Assembly: GCA_001464165.1 (NCBI GenBank)
Contig: LNEX01000540.1
Location: 1-5,852, forward strand
Direction of reading: 5' to 3'
Length of the DNA stretch: 5,852 bases
From: a bacterium Ga0077546
GTDB taxonomy: Bacteria > Cyanobacteriota > Vampirovibrionia > Obscuribacterales > Obscuribacteraceae
The notes beneath the pieces are model-generated. The model worked only from the letters and a program-made list of their open reading frames with translations. It had not been told where the DNA came from and ran no database searches. Positions within the stretch are counted from its first letter, which is position 1. Each line of letters opens with the position of its first letter. The translations under genes and the position numbers were made by a program. Below are positions 5,699 through 5,852 of this stretch, in pieces.

Positions 5699-5852
5699 GT
5701 GCGAACACTAATACCGATATCAATAACGGCGGAAGGCAAGTATGCACCGCATTCACATCGCTACCGCGTTCGCTTTGAGTATCAGCCAACAGAAGTTGAA
5801 TTTACCTTCACTGTTAATGACAAGGGTGGTGCAGGCGCGATATGGGATGATG
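5699..5852 (+). CDS. Third copy of the 83-aa family protein (3' end outside window)
   Basis: GTG at 5699 opens a frame that runs off the window after 51 codons. It starts RTLIPISITAEGKYAP and continues HRYRVRFEY, with the sheet segment VEFTFTVND and then AIWDD. It aligns without gaps for the first 26 residues to the complete copy at 5214 (about 20 identical) and keeps the W-D-D motif. The start is fixed by homology, by a GAGG SD (5688-5691) seven bases upstream, and by an in-frame TAG at 5672-5674. The bases 5596-5698 between the remnant and this gene hold no supported gene. Bases 5756-5776 are identical to 5271-5291, while flanking codons differ mostly at third positions, as expected for paralogues under selection. 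Confidence 0.75.
   Translation, partial: MRTLIPISITAEGKYAPHSHRYRVRFEYQPTEVEFTFTVNDKGGAGAIWDD

Noticed and set aside
5617..5778. 53-codon frame starting at the ATG at 5617
   Set aside because: It has no SD, and its second half lies out of frame over the third family copy, which has homology and a better SD. The first ~27 codons look plausible (Lys-rich, amphipathic) but cannot be supported alone.
5592..5789. 65-residue minus-strand frame near the right end
   Set aside because: It is antisense to the third paralogue copy and has no supporting signal.

Overview
This is a bacterial window of moderate GC with ordinary protein-coding density. It has no RNA genes, insertion sequence or CRISPR array that I can recognise. 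The gene set consists of small two-component receivers, a lipoprotein built of kinesin-light-chain-type TPRs, a Gly/Val-rich repeat protein and a DUF6880 protein. That mix would suit a cyanobacterium-related lineage (including the non-photosynthetic Melainabacteria/Obscuribacter-like group) or another large-genome environmental bacterium. No marker gene is present, so this assignment is only a guess.

Left part (1-793, + strand): the 3' end of a gene that looks like the last part of a receiver domain overlaps, by an ATGA junction, a complete 193-residue CheY-like response regulator with all canonical switch residues. The two are probably translated together and act in one phosphorelay.

Middle (825-4828, all on the - strand): reading in the direction of transcription, a predicted lipoprotein with about nine 42-residue TPRs (3494-4828) is followed by a DUF6880-family protein (1917-3269) with its own good promoter and Shine-Dalgarno (SD) site. 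Next comes a Gly/Val-rich, probably beta-repetitive protein of unknown function (825-1799), which converges on the response regulator gene with only 31 bases between them. Gaps of 224 and 117 bases and separate candidate promoters argue that these three genes are not one tight operon.

Right part (5000-5852, + strand): a well-formed -10 box drives a likely two-gene unit. It comprises a 57-residue peptide ending in GGPVC, which starts only 28 bases past the box, and an 83-residue protein of a family I do not recognise. After them lies a start-less remnant of a second copy of the 83-residue protein, and then a third copy with its own SD and GTG start that runs off the window. This small paralogous array, with one member decaying, is the least explained and most interesting part of the window. 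Its function cannot be read from the sequence.
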